This document shows positions 1 through 6,377 of a stretch of DNA of 22,337 nucleotides, one piece after another; position 1 is the first letter of the stretch; each line of letters opens with the position of its first letter. Both the position numbers and the translations under genes were made by a program. The stretch is from NCBI GenBank assembly GCA_000435595.1, contig FR895405.1, positions 1 to 22,337 on the forward strand. The letters run 5' to 3'. Below the pieces are notes generated by a model. That model saw only the letters and a program-made list of their open reading frames with translations, was not told where the DNA came from and did no database searches. Source of the DNA: Firmicutes bacterium CAG:882 (GTDB lineage: Bacteria; Bacillota; Clostridia; Lachnospirales; Lachnospiraceae).

Positions 1-33
1 TGCTCTTAAGATAAGCTCTTTGGTATGATTCAT
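1..33 (-). CDS. sigF: RNA polymerase sigma-F factor, N-terminal fragment (cut by window edge)
   Basis: Only the first 11 codons are present, reading MNHTKELILRA and running off the left edge. The call rests mainly on position: it begins 20 bases after the spoIIAB stop, where sigF (spoIIAC) follows in the conserved spoIIAA-spoIIAB-sigF operon. The short peptide resembles the helical start of sporulation sigma factors (a KELI-type segment), but it is too short to prove identity. A purine- and G-rich stretch (AAGGGTGTGG) upstream could be its ribosome binding site. By family knowledge, sigma-F is the first forespore-specific sigma factor and is held inactive by SpoIIAB. The rest of the gene lies outside the window. 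Confidence 0.72.
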   Translation of the reverse strand, partial: MNHTKELILRA

Positions 34-53
34 AAATACCACACCCTTATCTT

Positions 54-521
54 TTATTTATTATTCTCTTTCATGCCACAGGCATTGCCTGCTTTTTCCC
101 CCACTTCCTTCTTCATGATGACCTTTGTACCTTTTCCGGGTTCCGACTCAACATGAAGATAATCCATGAAAATCTCCATAAAAGTAAATCCCATTCCCGA
201 ACGCTCCTCAAGTGCCCCCGTTGTATACAGCGGTTCCATCGCTTTGTCAACATCCTCGATTCCGCATCCGTCATCACTTATACATATCGTGATGATATGT
301 TCATCTATATCTGCCTCCATATGTATTATTCCGCCCTGCTTCCGGTAACCATGTATGATTGCATTCGTCACCGCCTCCGAAACTGCGGTCTTAATGTCAT
401 TAATCTCCTCAAGTGTCGGGTCAAGCCTAGCACAAAATGCAGCTATACACACTCTCGCAAACGACTCATTCTCCGAAACAGCATCCATCTCCATGTAAAT
501 TCTGTTGCTTTTCCAGTTCAT
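54..521 (-). CDS. spoIIAB: Anti-sigma-F factor / serine kinase SpoIIAB
   Basis: A 155-residue GHKL-type ATPase, close to the usual SpoIIAB length of about 146. The N-box is visible as SEAVTNA (residues 48-54), the G1 box as DDGCGIED (83-90) and the G2 box as SGMGF (108-112). By family knowledge SpoIIAB binds sigma-F to keep it inactive and phosphorylates SpoIIAA on a serine. The start codon overlaps the spoIIAA stop in an ATGA arrangement, and GGAGG lies just upstream inside spoIIAA, so the two are probably translationally coupled. The last dozen or so residues after the KVIMKKEVG strand look like an unstructured extension. The domain assignment is secure. Confidence 0.96.
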   Translation of the reverse strand: MNWKSNRIYMEMDAVSENESFARVCIAAFCARLDPTLEEINDIKTAVSEAVTNAIIHGYRKQGGIIHMEADIDEHIITICISDDGCGIEDVDKAMEPLYTTGALEERSGMGFTFMEIFMDYLHVESEPGKGTKVIMKKEVGEKAGNACGMKENNK

Positions 522-868
522 CTTCTTCCTCCTCTTACTTCACATAATGCAGCCTCTACGCTGTCCTTTGGCACAGTAATTGTAAACAGTCCCGCAATCT
601 TAAATATTCTCTCAAGACCTCTTCCCATGTTGACGACATATATACTCCCTTTATATGGTGCAATTTTTTTGTAGCGCCCCATTATAAAGCCTATGCCGGA
701 GCTGTCCATAAAACCTCTGTTTTCAAAATCCATGATAATATACCTTATCCTTTTTCCCTCAATAATATTGTCTATCGTACCTCTTATCTGCTCTGTAAGG
801 TGATGATCAAGCTCCTCATCAAGGTGAATTATCAGACAGTCATCATCCACTGTATACGGCTTTTCCAT
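518..868 (-). CDS. spoIIAA: Anti-sigma-F factor antagonist SpoIIAA (STAS domain)
   Basis: A 116-residue single STAS-domain protein. The phosphorylation loop reads FMDSSGIGFIMGRYK (about residues 53-67); the serine next to the glycine (Ser57) aligns with the serine that SpoIIAB phosphorylates in Bacillus. The unphosphorylated form removes SpoIIAB from sigma-F and switches on forespore transcription. I chose the ATG at 868 because GGGGG lies about nine bases upstream and the protein then begins at the normal STAS first strand; the frame stays open upstream but would add a non-homologous hydrophobic stretch. It is the first gene of the operon. A sigma-H promoter is expected in the short upstream gap, but I could not identify a convincing one. 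Confidence 0.95.
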   Translation of the reverse strand: MEKPYTVDDDCLIIHLDEELDHHLTEQIRGTIDNIIEGKRIRYIIMDFENRGFMDSSGIGFIMGRYKKIAPYKGSIYVVNMGRGLERIFKIAGLFTITVPKDSVEAALCEVRGGRR

Positions 869-909
869 ATTGCTATACCCCCTTTTTTTGTTTTTATGCA
901 TTAATAAGA

Positions 910-948
910 CAAAAAAGAACACGCACAAAAAATATTTTCATGCGTGTC
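910..948 (-). terminator. Rho-independent terminator after the TPR gene
   Basis: On the minus strand an 8-bp stem (GACACGCA with TGCGTGTT, one G-U pair) encloses an AT-rich loop containing the palindrome AAAATATTTT, and is followed by CTTTTTT. It sits between the end of the TPR gene and spoIIAA, so it should separate the sporulation operon from the genes upstream. Confidence 0.75.
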
Positions 949-972
949 TCTCAAAAATAATCTTACTGTATT

Positions 973-2448
973 TTACTGCTGCGTATCCGCCGCTGTCGTC
1001 TCATCTGTCTGCTGTGCATCCTCCTGAGTCCCAGCCTCCGTCGTCGGATTGAGCACCGCATTCAGCGCCGCAAGTCTTGCCGTCACATCAGGAACATACC
1101 CCGACTGAGGGAACTTTGTCAGGAAATCCTCATAGTATGCTGCCGCAGCCGCTTTATCATCATTCTCCTCATGACACAGTCCGAGATAATAAGCCGCTTC
1201 ATCATTCGTCTCATCATATATAAGAGCTGCCTCAAAATAGTTGGCTGCTGAAATATAATCCTTCTCAAGATAAGCCTTGGTTCCCTGCGAATAGAAGCGG
1301 TCTGCTCCGCCGCTGCAGCTCTCCAACATGGTATTATATACATTCTTGGCTGCCTGTGTCGGCAGTAAAGCCACATCTATCTTCTGCAGCAGAACCAATG
1401 CCTGTGCAAAATCATAATCCACATAAGCATCCGCTGCATCTATAAGAAGCGAGTACATATTAGACTCACCGTTCTCTCCCGTATAACCCGAAAGCTCTCT
1501 TGAGAGATTATCCCTCTCAGTGGTGAGTGTATCAATCTGTGACTTTAAGTTAGCCATATCAACGGAATTAGCCGCAAGCTGCTCACTATAATCAAGCACA
1601 ATCTGCTTGTTCTCATAGTTGACGCTCGAAATCTTCGCAGGTACTATCATATACCACACGAGTGCCGCTCCGATTACAACCCCGAGCAATATACTTAACA
1701 CGGTAAATATGCCGTTGCTTGGCTCCTTGTACGAATTAGGCGGTATTATTACGTCATGCCCGGTGACATTATCAGTAATATTGCCCAACTTTTTCTTCTT
1801 TTTGAAAATCACTTCGGTATCTGTATCCTCATCGGATACAGTCCCATCTATCTCGGATATATATCGAAGTGCAAGCGTGTTGTTCCTGTCTGTCTTTAAA
1901 ACCTTCTGAAAGCACTTCTTTGCCCTCTCCGTCTGTCCGTCCTTCCACAGTAACAGTCCAAGCAGAAGCCCCGCCTTCACCAGCTTAGGATTCATTGCGA
2001 CAACCTTCTTAAGCTGTATCGCAGCCATATCGGTCGCACCCTCCTTGGCATACTTGAGCGATATGTTAAAGCGTCTTACAGCCTGATTCATAACCTCAAG
2101 CTTGTTAGGGTTGTCCTGAACCTTCTTTATATATACCTCAGCGACGTTGCGCTCCGGCTTTAGGTTCTTACTCACCACCCACTCCGAGAGAGCCATGACA
2201 ACCTCGCCCATCTCAAAATACACAAGCCCCAGGAGATTTCTTGCCTTGATATTCTTCTTATTGATACTCAGGCTTGTCCTCAGGCTCTCTGCCGCTCCCG
2301 ATAAATCGCGCACTCTCGCCTTTTCAAGCCCCTGATTGTAGTATGTGTTAGAAGCCTTAACAACAACCTTGTATACGGATACGTCGGCACCACATTTAAG
2401 GCAGTAATCACTGTTGTCAAGCTGACTGTTGCATCTGTAACACTTCAT
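973..2448 (-). CDS. Membrane-anchored zinc-ribbon/TPR protein
   Basis: A 491-residue protein of unknown specific role. The N-terminus is a four-cysteine zinc ribbon (C3, C6, C16, C19). Residues about 30-200 form TPR-like helical repeats, with segments such as ARNLLGLVYFEMGEVVMAL. A single membrane helix lies at about 247-270 after a lysine cluster (KKKKK at 216-220), followed by a probable coiled coil (285-320) and a second TPR block (about 330-460). The tail (468-491) is rich in Thr, Gln, Ala and acidic residues. The charge pattern suggests the N-terminal zinc ribbon and TPRs are cytoplasmic and the second TPR block is outside, giving a scaffold spanning the membrane. The start follows GAGG by eight bases. 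It is probably the last gene of the folC transcript and ends at a terminator before spoIIAA. Confidence 0.85.
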   Translation of the reverse strand: MKCYRCNSQLDNSDYCLKCGADVSVYKVVVKASNTYYNQGLEKARVRDLSGAAESLRTSLSINKKNIKARNLLGLVYFEMGEVVMALSEWVVSKNLKPERNVAEVYIKKVQDNPNKLEVMNQAVRRFNISLKYAKEGATDMAAIQLKKVVAMNPKLVKAGLLLGLLLWKDGQTERAKKCFQKVLKTDRNNTLALRYISEIDGTVSDEDTDTEVIFKKKKKLGNITDNVTGHDVIIPPNSYKEPSNGIFTVLSILLGVVIGAALVWYMIVPAKISSVNYENKQIVLDYSEQLAANSVDMANLKSQIDTLTTERDNLSRELSGYTGENGESNMYSLLIDAADAYVDYDFAQALVLLQKIDVALLPTQAAKNVYNTMLESCSGGADRFYSQGTKAYLEKDYISAANYFEAALIYDETNDEAAYYLGLCHEENDDKAAAAAYYEDFLTKFPQSGYVPDVTARLAALNAVLNPTTEAGTQEDAQQTDETTAADTQQ

Positions 2449-2480
2449 TATTATTCCTCTCTGTGTCCTGTCAAAATCGA

Positions 2481-2624
2481 TTACTTGTTGTCGATGGTCT
2501 TGCTGATAATCTTATCAATAATATCCGTTACGTCAACAATATTGTTGCCATATATGGCATCCTCTGCCTCGTCAACCTCCTGACTCGGCTGAAACTTCTT
2601 TATCTCTTCATCAAAATCAATCAT
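2481..2624 (-). CDS. Small acidic protein, 47 residues, unknown function
   Basis: A short open frame encoding a protein that begins MIDFDEEIKKFQPSQEVD and ends DIIDKIISKTIDNK. It has a good ribosome binding site (AGGAG, about six bases before ATG), begins 18 bases after the folC stop and ends 32 bases before the TPR gene start, so it fits the operon neatly. It is strongly acidic, with no cysteines, no membrane segment and no signal peptide; the C-terminal half looks like one amphipathic helix. I do not recognise a family. Codon use and spacing make it a believable gene rather than a chance frame. It could be a small partner of folC or of the TPR protein, but nothing in the sequence tells which. 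Confidence 0.72.
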   Translation of the reverse strand: MIDFDEEIKKFQPSQEVDEAEDAIYGNNIVDVTDIIDKIISKTIDNK

Positions 2625-2642
2625 TATGCTCCTCTTTTCCGG

Positions 2643-3944
2643 CTAATCTGTATAGCTGCCGATTATTCTCTTGATTTCGCCCACAAGGTAAAGCGAACCG
2701 GCAATAAATACCCTGTCGTCTGCCGTCCTAAGTGCCAGCACCCGCTTTAGAGCATCGCCGGCTGTCTCTTCAAGGTACACAGGCTTATCGGTATATTTAT
2801 GAAATGTATCCAAAAACACACTTCCCGGCATAGCTCTGCGCGTATATTCAACCGTACATACCACATACTCGTCGAACGCGCCCGACTCACATATCTCTTT
2901 AATCATAGTGTCATAGTCCTTGTCAGCCACCGCCGAGAACATCAAAAGCTGCCTTGCATCCTTCATTGAAACCGCTGTCTCTAAGAATGCTCTTATGCCA
3001 TCCTCATTATGGGCACCGTCCACATACACATTCGGTCTTAATTCCTCCATGCGTCCTTCCCAGAATGCAGTCTTAATTCCCTCATGTATGATATCCCGTG
3101 TGAGTCCGCACTCTGCATCAGTCTCCATAAGCCACGCAAGCGCCGTCGCCGCAAGTGCAGCGTTCCACACCTGATACAGTGCCGCACTCTGCACTGAAAA
3201 CAGCTCTTTATTATAATATCTGTTATTCAGAGAAAAATCAATAAATTTACCTCTTTTTCCAATATCCGATACCTTGGTATCGTCAATAATCTCATAAGGT
3301 GTCTTACGCTCAAGTGCAGTCTTTTCCAAAACACCTCTCACTCTTTCGTCACCGCCATAGAATACGAGCGGCACACCCGGCTTAATAATTCCCGCCTTCT
3401 CACCGGCAATCTCCTCAATCGTATTGCCGAGAACATGCATGTGATCCATGCTGACACTGGTTATTACGGTCATAAGCGGCTTCTTTATGATATTGGTCGA
3501 ATCAAGTCTTCCACCCATTCCCGTCTCAAGAACTATGTACTCTGCCTTCTGCTCCTTAAAGATGAACATAGCCATTCCAAACAGGAACTCAAAATAAGCC
3601 GGATGTTTACCACCCGACTGCTCCATCCTGTGTGCCGCCTCAAGTACCGCCTCATAAGCCCTGTTAAAGACCTCATCCGGAACAGGTATATTATCCATCT
3701 GTATTCTCTCATTAATCTTAACAAGATGCGGTGAGATAAAAAGTCCCGTTCTATGTCCTGCTCTCACAAGTGTATTGGAGATGAATGAACACACGGAACC
3801 CTTTCCGTTCGTTCCTGCTACATGTATAATTTTCATACATGACGTATCTATGCCAAGCACATCCAGCAAAATTTCTGTATTTTTAAGCTCCGTCTTACCC
3901 GCAAACTTAGGTATGGAGTTGATATATTCTTCCGCTTCCGTCAT
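2643..3944 (-). CDS. folC: Bifunctional folylpolyglutamate synthase / dihydrofolate synthase
   Basis: A 433-residue Mur-ligase-type enzyme, the usual FolC length. The ATP-binding loop is HVAGTNGKGSV (41-51), followed by SPHLVKINERI, the ETGMGGRLDSTN block typical of FolC, and VDGAHNEDGI in the C-terminal domain, which matches the conserved DGAHN motif. FolC adds glutamate to dihydropteroate and to reduced folates in the cytoplasm, which keeps folates in the cell. A GAAGGAT ribosome binding site precedes the ATG. It follows the dnaJ-like gene by about 96 bases, where a weak promoter may allow separate transcription. No other folate genes are in the window. Identity is secure; how the two activities are divided cannot be read from sequence alone. 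Confidence 0.95.
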   Translation of the reverse strand: MTEAEEYINSIPKFAGKTELKNTEILLDVLGIDTSCMKIIHVAGTNGKGSVCSFISNTLVRAGHRTGLFISPHLVKINERIQMDNIPVPDEVFNRAYEAVLEAAHRMEQSGGKHPAYFEFLFGMAMFIFKEQKAEYIVLETGMGGRLDSTNIIKKPLMTVITSVSMDHMHVLGNTIEEIAGEKAGIIKPGVPLVFYGGDERVRGVLEKTALERKTPYEIIDDTKVSDIGKRGKFIDFSLNNRYYNKELFSVQSAALYQVWNAALAATALAWLMETDAECGLTRDIIHEGIKTAFWEGRMEELRPNVYVDGAHNEDGIRAFLETAVSMKDARQLLMFSAVADKDYDTMIKEICESGAFDEYVVCTVEYTRRAMPGSVFLDTFHKYTDKPVYLEETAGDALKRVLALRTADDRVFIAGSLYLVGEIKRIIGSYTD

Positions 3945-3983
3945 TTTGAATATCCTTCATTTTCTCGTTTTTATACTTTTCTA

Positions 3984-4012
3984 ATCTTATCTCTTTTGTC
4001 AGGGAAGTGCAA
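3984..4012 (-). promoter_or_regulatory. Possible internal sigma-A promoter for folC
   Basis: On the minus strand TTGCAC and TAAGAT are separated by 17 bases in the 96-base gap between the dnaJ-like gene and folC. The -10 box is imperfect, so this is a weak candidate; read-through from the upstream genes is equally possible. Confidence 0.33.
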
Positions 4013-4040
4013 GAATATTTTATCGCAAAAAACGACATTA

Positions 4041-4727
4041 TCAACAGAAGCAGCCGCCACACATCATATCGAGACAGCACATCTTTGTCAGACAACTGCT
4101 GCACTCGTTCGCCTGATATACCTGACCTCCGTAGGTACGTCCCATGTCGGCATACCATTCCGTTCCATTCTCCATAGCTGATGCGAACTGTGCATACTCG
4201 GTGTTACCCGGTTCAAGCTGATGTGCCATTCTTGCATCCTCCTTGGCATTGACCATGTTGCCGAGTCCTCTGTTAGCCATGGCATGAAGGTAATACCAGC
4301 GTGCATTGTGGTCATCTATATCGTTAAGAACATTCATGGCCTCTTTATAATATCCATGGCTTAAATAGTCCATAGCCGCATTGAGGCGCTGTGTCTGTGC
4401 ATCCTGCGAGCTTCGCGCACTCTGGTATCCTGAAAATCCACCGAAGCCCCCGAATCCGCCAAATCCACCGAAAGGATTCTGTCCATAAGCTCCATGTCCG
4501 TAGGTCCTGTCGTCATAATCATAAGCCGATGTATGGTTCTCCTTAGCTTTGACAATCTGATCATAGGCAGCCTGAACTTCCTTGAACTTTTCCTCTGCTG
4601 CCGCCCTGTTCGGATTGTTGATATTAGCGTCAGGATGGTACTTTCTGCTGAGCTTTCTGTATGCCTTTTTTACTTCTTCGTCAGTTGCATTGGGCGAAAC
4701 ACCCAACACACTATATGGATCTCTCAT
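4041..4727 (-). CDS. DnaJ-domain protein with Gly/Phe linker, TPR-like region and Cys-rich tail
   Basis: A 228-residue J-domain protein. The J domain fills residues 2-65 with HPD at 31-33, so it should stimulate an Hsp70 (DnaK). A Gly/Phe linker follows, containing four repeats of GGF encoded by near-identical 9-base DNA units. Residues about 112-195 look like TPR helices. The end carries a run of cysteines (CSSC, CC, then CGGCFC), eight in the last 20 residues, which could hold metal or be redox-active. It lacks the canonical DnaJ zinc domain and C-terminal substrate domains, so it is a specialised J protein and not the general DnaJ. Its ATG overlaps the stop of the DUF5685 gene (ATGA), indicating coupled translation. 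The client is unknown. Confidence 0.9.
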   Translation of the reverse strand: MRDPYSVLGVSPNATDEEVKKAYRKLSRKYHPDANINNPNRAAAEEKFKEVQAAYDQIVKAKENHTSAYDYDDRTYGHGAYGQNPFGGFGGFGGFGGFSGYQSARSSQDAQTQRLNAAMDYLSHGYYKEAMNVLNDIDDHNARWYYLHAMANRGLGNMVNAKEDARMAHQLEPGNTEYAQFASAMENGTEWYADMGRTYGGQVYQANECSSCLTKMCCLDMMCGGCFC

Positions 4728-5578
4728 CTTTTTCCTTTCCGTGGTTCCGCTTTCGGTTTCTTTTTTTCATTATAGCGTCCCCAGATTCCCGAATACAAAA
4801 TATTGCGCAGAATATCTACATTCTCCAGTATCGGAAGCTTCTCAAAACCTGCCGCCGCTCCGGCTCCCATCATCATAAGCATGTCATAAGCCTTCGCATC
4901 TATCTGTTCACCACTCATGCCTGCACGCAGAAGTTGTCTTAGAGGATTATAATTGCCATCCTTCTCATCCTTTTCAAGGTCATCGTATGCATCCATAAGG
5001 TATATGAACTTTCCAAGATAAAAACCGAGCTGCCTTAAATACCCTGACCACTCGTCCTCGCGATAGCACAGAAGCTCCGCCATCATTCTTCCGGTACAGC
5101 CTGCAACCCTGTCAAAATCCTTCTCTCCGGCATCCTCACATGCCTTATTTTCAACAATATAGTTCTTAATCGCCTTTGCCTGCCGCGGATTTTCCATAAC
5201 TGCCCTGCGGCATCTGCGCTTTAAGAGTCCTGCCATTATAAGTGCCTTAAAATTCTTATCGTCATCCCAGTCGTCAAGCAGCTTATAATATGTCAAAAGC
5301 ATATTCATATCCGCCCCGTAATCGGAAAAACGGTTATAATATGCATCATGTCCTGCCGCCGGATGCACAATGCAACGCTCCTTTAAGTGAACGCTCTTCT
5401 CCTCATAAAGACTTGTCAGAAGCAGTGTCACAAAGGTCATATCATACGTCAGGGTACACTGGCCAAGCAGTCCGTACCTCCTCTTAAGAGCATGGCACAG
5501 TCCGCAGTAGAACGCATGGTATTTATCATAGTCCTTCACTTTAAGTTCTGCCTTGTTAATCGTCACATAACCAAACAT
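4724..5578 (-). CDS. DUF5685 family protein
   Basis: A 284-residue, mainly helical protein starting MFGYVTINKAELKVKDYDKY, a beginning I recognise as typical of DUF5685 proteins of clostridia. A CGLC pair lies at 25-28, with other cysteines at 41, 69, 123, 147, 161 and 171. Two acidic motifs stand out: DDWDDD at 102-107, and DAYDDLEKDEKDG at 196-208 preceded by GKFIYL. Their spacing and flanking helices recall the two Asp-rich metal-binding motifs of class I isoprenoid synthases, but this is only a resemblance. The C-terminus is very basic. I placed the start at 5578, where AGGTGA precedes ATG and the stop of the upstream zinc-ribbon gene overlaps it (TGATG); an upstream in-frame start would add ten residues. 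The 3' end overlaps the DnaJ-like gene by four bases. Confidence 0.85.
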   Translation of the reverse strand: MFGYVTINKAELKVKDYDKYHAFYCGLCHALKRRYGLLGQCTLTYDMTFVTLLLTSLYEEKSVHLKERCIVHPAAGHDAYYNRFSDYGADMNMLLTYYKLLDDWDDDKNFKALIMAGLLKRRCRRAVMENPRQAKAIKNYIVENKACEDAGEKDFDRVAGCTGRMMAELLCYREDEWSGYLRQLGFYLGKFIYLMDAYDDLEKDEKDGNYNPLRQLLRAGMSGEQIDAKAYDMLMMMGAGAAAGFEKLPILENVDILRNILYSGIWGRYNEKKKPKAEPRKGKR

Positions 5579-5991
5579 CAGCTCACCTTTATAAATTGAT
5601 TTTTGCACTTAGGACAGGTAATGCATATCTTTCCCTTGCCCTTCGGTACTCTTATATTCTGTCCGCATTTTTTGCATCTGTAAATATGGTGTGTCTTTCT
5701 CTCCTTAAATCTGAGCTTCCATGTATTAAAAAAACTTCTTATATGCTTTGTACAGCCCACATACATGAGGTTTTCCTTATATCTTTTCCCTGAGTTCTTG
5801 GATAACATACGAAAATATGAGTACACCAGCAGTGCCAGCGCGACAAGATACATAAAATTACCCAGAAAAATTGACAATAGCAGGCAGGCTATGGAGCAGC
5901 CGAACAAAAAACGGTTGAATTGGTCTACACCATACCTTCCCTGCATGAAGCGATACATTTTTGAGCGAAAGTTGTTCATAAAATTTCCCAT
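5578..5991 (-). CDS. Membrane protein with C-terminal zinc ribbon, unknown function
   Basis: A 137-residue protein starting MGNFMNNFRSKMYRFMQGRY, with two closely spaced hydrophobic segments at about 28-44 and 46-62, then a basic linker and a C-terminal zinc ribbon made of CKKCGQ and CPKCKNQF. The ribbon includes the IRVPKGKGKICITCP pattern seen in MJ0042-type zinc fingers. Both termini are probably cytoplasmic. The start at 5991 is chosen because AAGGAG lies nine bases upstream; the frame could extend nine codons further but without a ribosome binding site. Its stop overlaps the DUF5685 start by one base (TGATG). It is the first gene of a tightly coupled trio with DUF5685 and the DnaJ-like gene, which suggests a shared task at the membrane. 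Confidence 0.85.
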   Translation of the reverse strand: MGNFMNNFRSKMYRFMQGRYGVDQFNRFLFGCSIACLLLSIFLGNFMYLVALALLVYSYFRMLSKNSGKRYKENLMYVGCTKHIRSFFNTWKLRFKERKTHHIYRCKKCGQNIRVPKGKGKICITCPKCKNQFIKVS

Positions 5992-6059
5992 AGAGTGTGT
6001 CTCCTTGCAGTCATACATAATACATAGGTAATTGCGAAACTATATATTTGAAAGCGGAC

Positions 6060-6198
6060 GTTGTACAAATTTAACAATTCACCGCAGGCACGCTTTCGCT
6101 ACATGAATCACGCAACGGTACATAACGCAGTAAAATACACTGCCTAAGTACCGGCGGCTTCATAGTACCTGCTTGCGAATTTGTTAAATCTGCACAAC
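6060..6198. repeat. Family A palindromic element, copy 1 (139 bp)
   Basis: An imperfect palindrome. The outer arms GTTGTACAAATTTAACAATT and GAATTTGTTAAATCTGCACA (followed by AC) pair with few mismatches. Inside are GCAGG/CCTGC, ATGAA/TTCAT, CGGTAC/GTACCG and an inner stem CGCAGT/ACTGC around AAAATAC. A conserved block CGCTTTCGCTAC lies at 6091-6102; on the minus strand it reads GTAGCGAAAGCG, which can form a GC-GAAA-GC mini-hairpin. Copy 2 is at 20212-20350 and is also 139 bp. It lies in the 5' region of the minus-strand zinc-ribbon/DUF5685/DnaJ genes. I do not recognise a named RNA or mobile element. Confidence 0.8.
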
Positions 6199-6217
6199 TG
6201 TTTCGTATCTGAAGTTA

Positions 6218-6295
6218 CATTTTCACAATTAAACTGTTAGATATATTATAGTCATAACAGGACAATTAAAAGGATAACACATTATGGTGAAAATG
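6218..6295. repeat. Inverted repeat / hairpin
   Basis: CATTTTCAC (6218-6226) and GTGAAAATG (6287-6295) are perfect inverted repeats, and inside them CTGTTA pairs with TAACAG. On the minus strand a TATAAT box (6245-6250) falls in the loop and could be the -10 element for the zinc-ribbon operon, but no good -35 box was found. Confidence 0.5.
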
Positions 6296-6345
6296 TCTGT
6301 TAAATAAGTATAAACTTATGATTAAAGTCAAATTAAAACAGACAT
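6293..6345 (-). terminator. Palindrome downstream of hisC, possible terminator
   Basis: ATGTCTGTT (6293-6301) and AACAGACAT (6337-6345) are perfect inverted repeats, with a second palindrome ATAAGT-ATAA-ACTTAT inside. On the minus strand the hairpin is followed by only TTTTC. It lies about 30 bases after the hisC stop, where a terminator is expected, but the U-run is poor. Confidence 0.4.
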
Positions 6346-6377
6346 GTCAAAGAACTTCGAATGCGGCTTTCCGCTCT

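Noticed and set aside
153..674. 173-codon plus-strand open frame opposite spoIIAB/spoIIAA
   Set aside because: It is antisense to two certain genes, has no clear ribosome binding site and gives a low-complexity, unrecognisable protein.
869..972. Sigma-H promoter for spoIIA
   Set aside because: The best minus-strand candidate (AAGATTAT with GAAAAT) has a spacing and boxes too far from the sigma-H consensus.
6060..6198. Integron attC site
   Set aside because: The ends GTTGTA...TACAAC-like superficially recall attC core sites, but the orientation is wrong and there is no integrase or cassette array.
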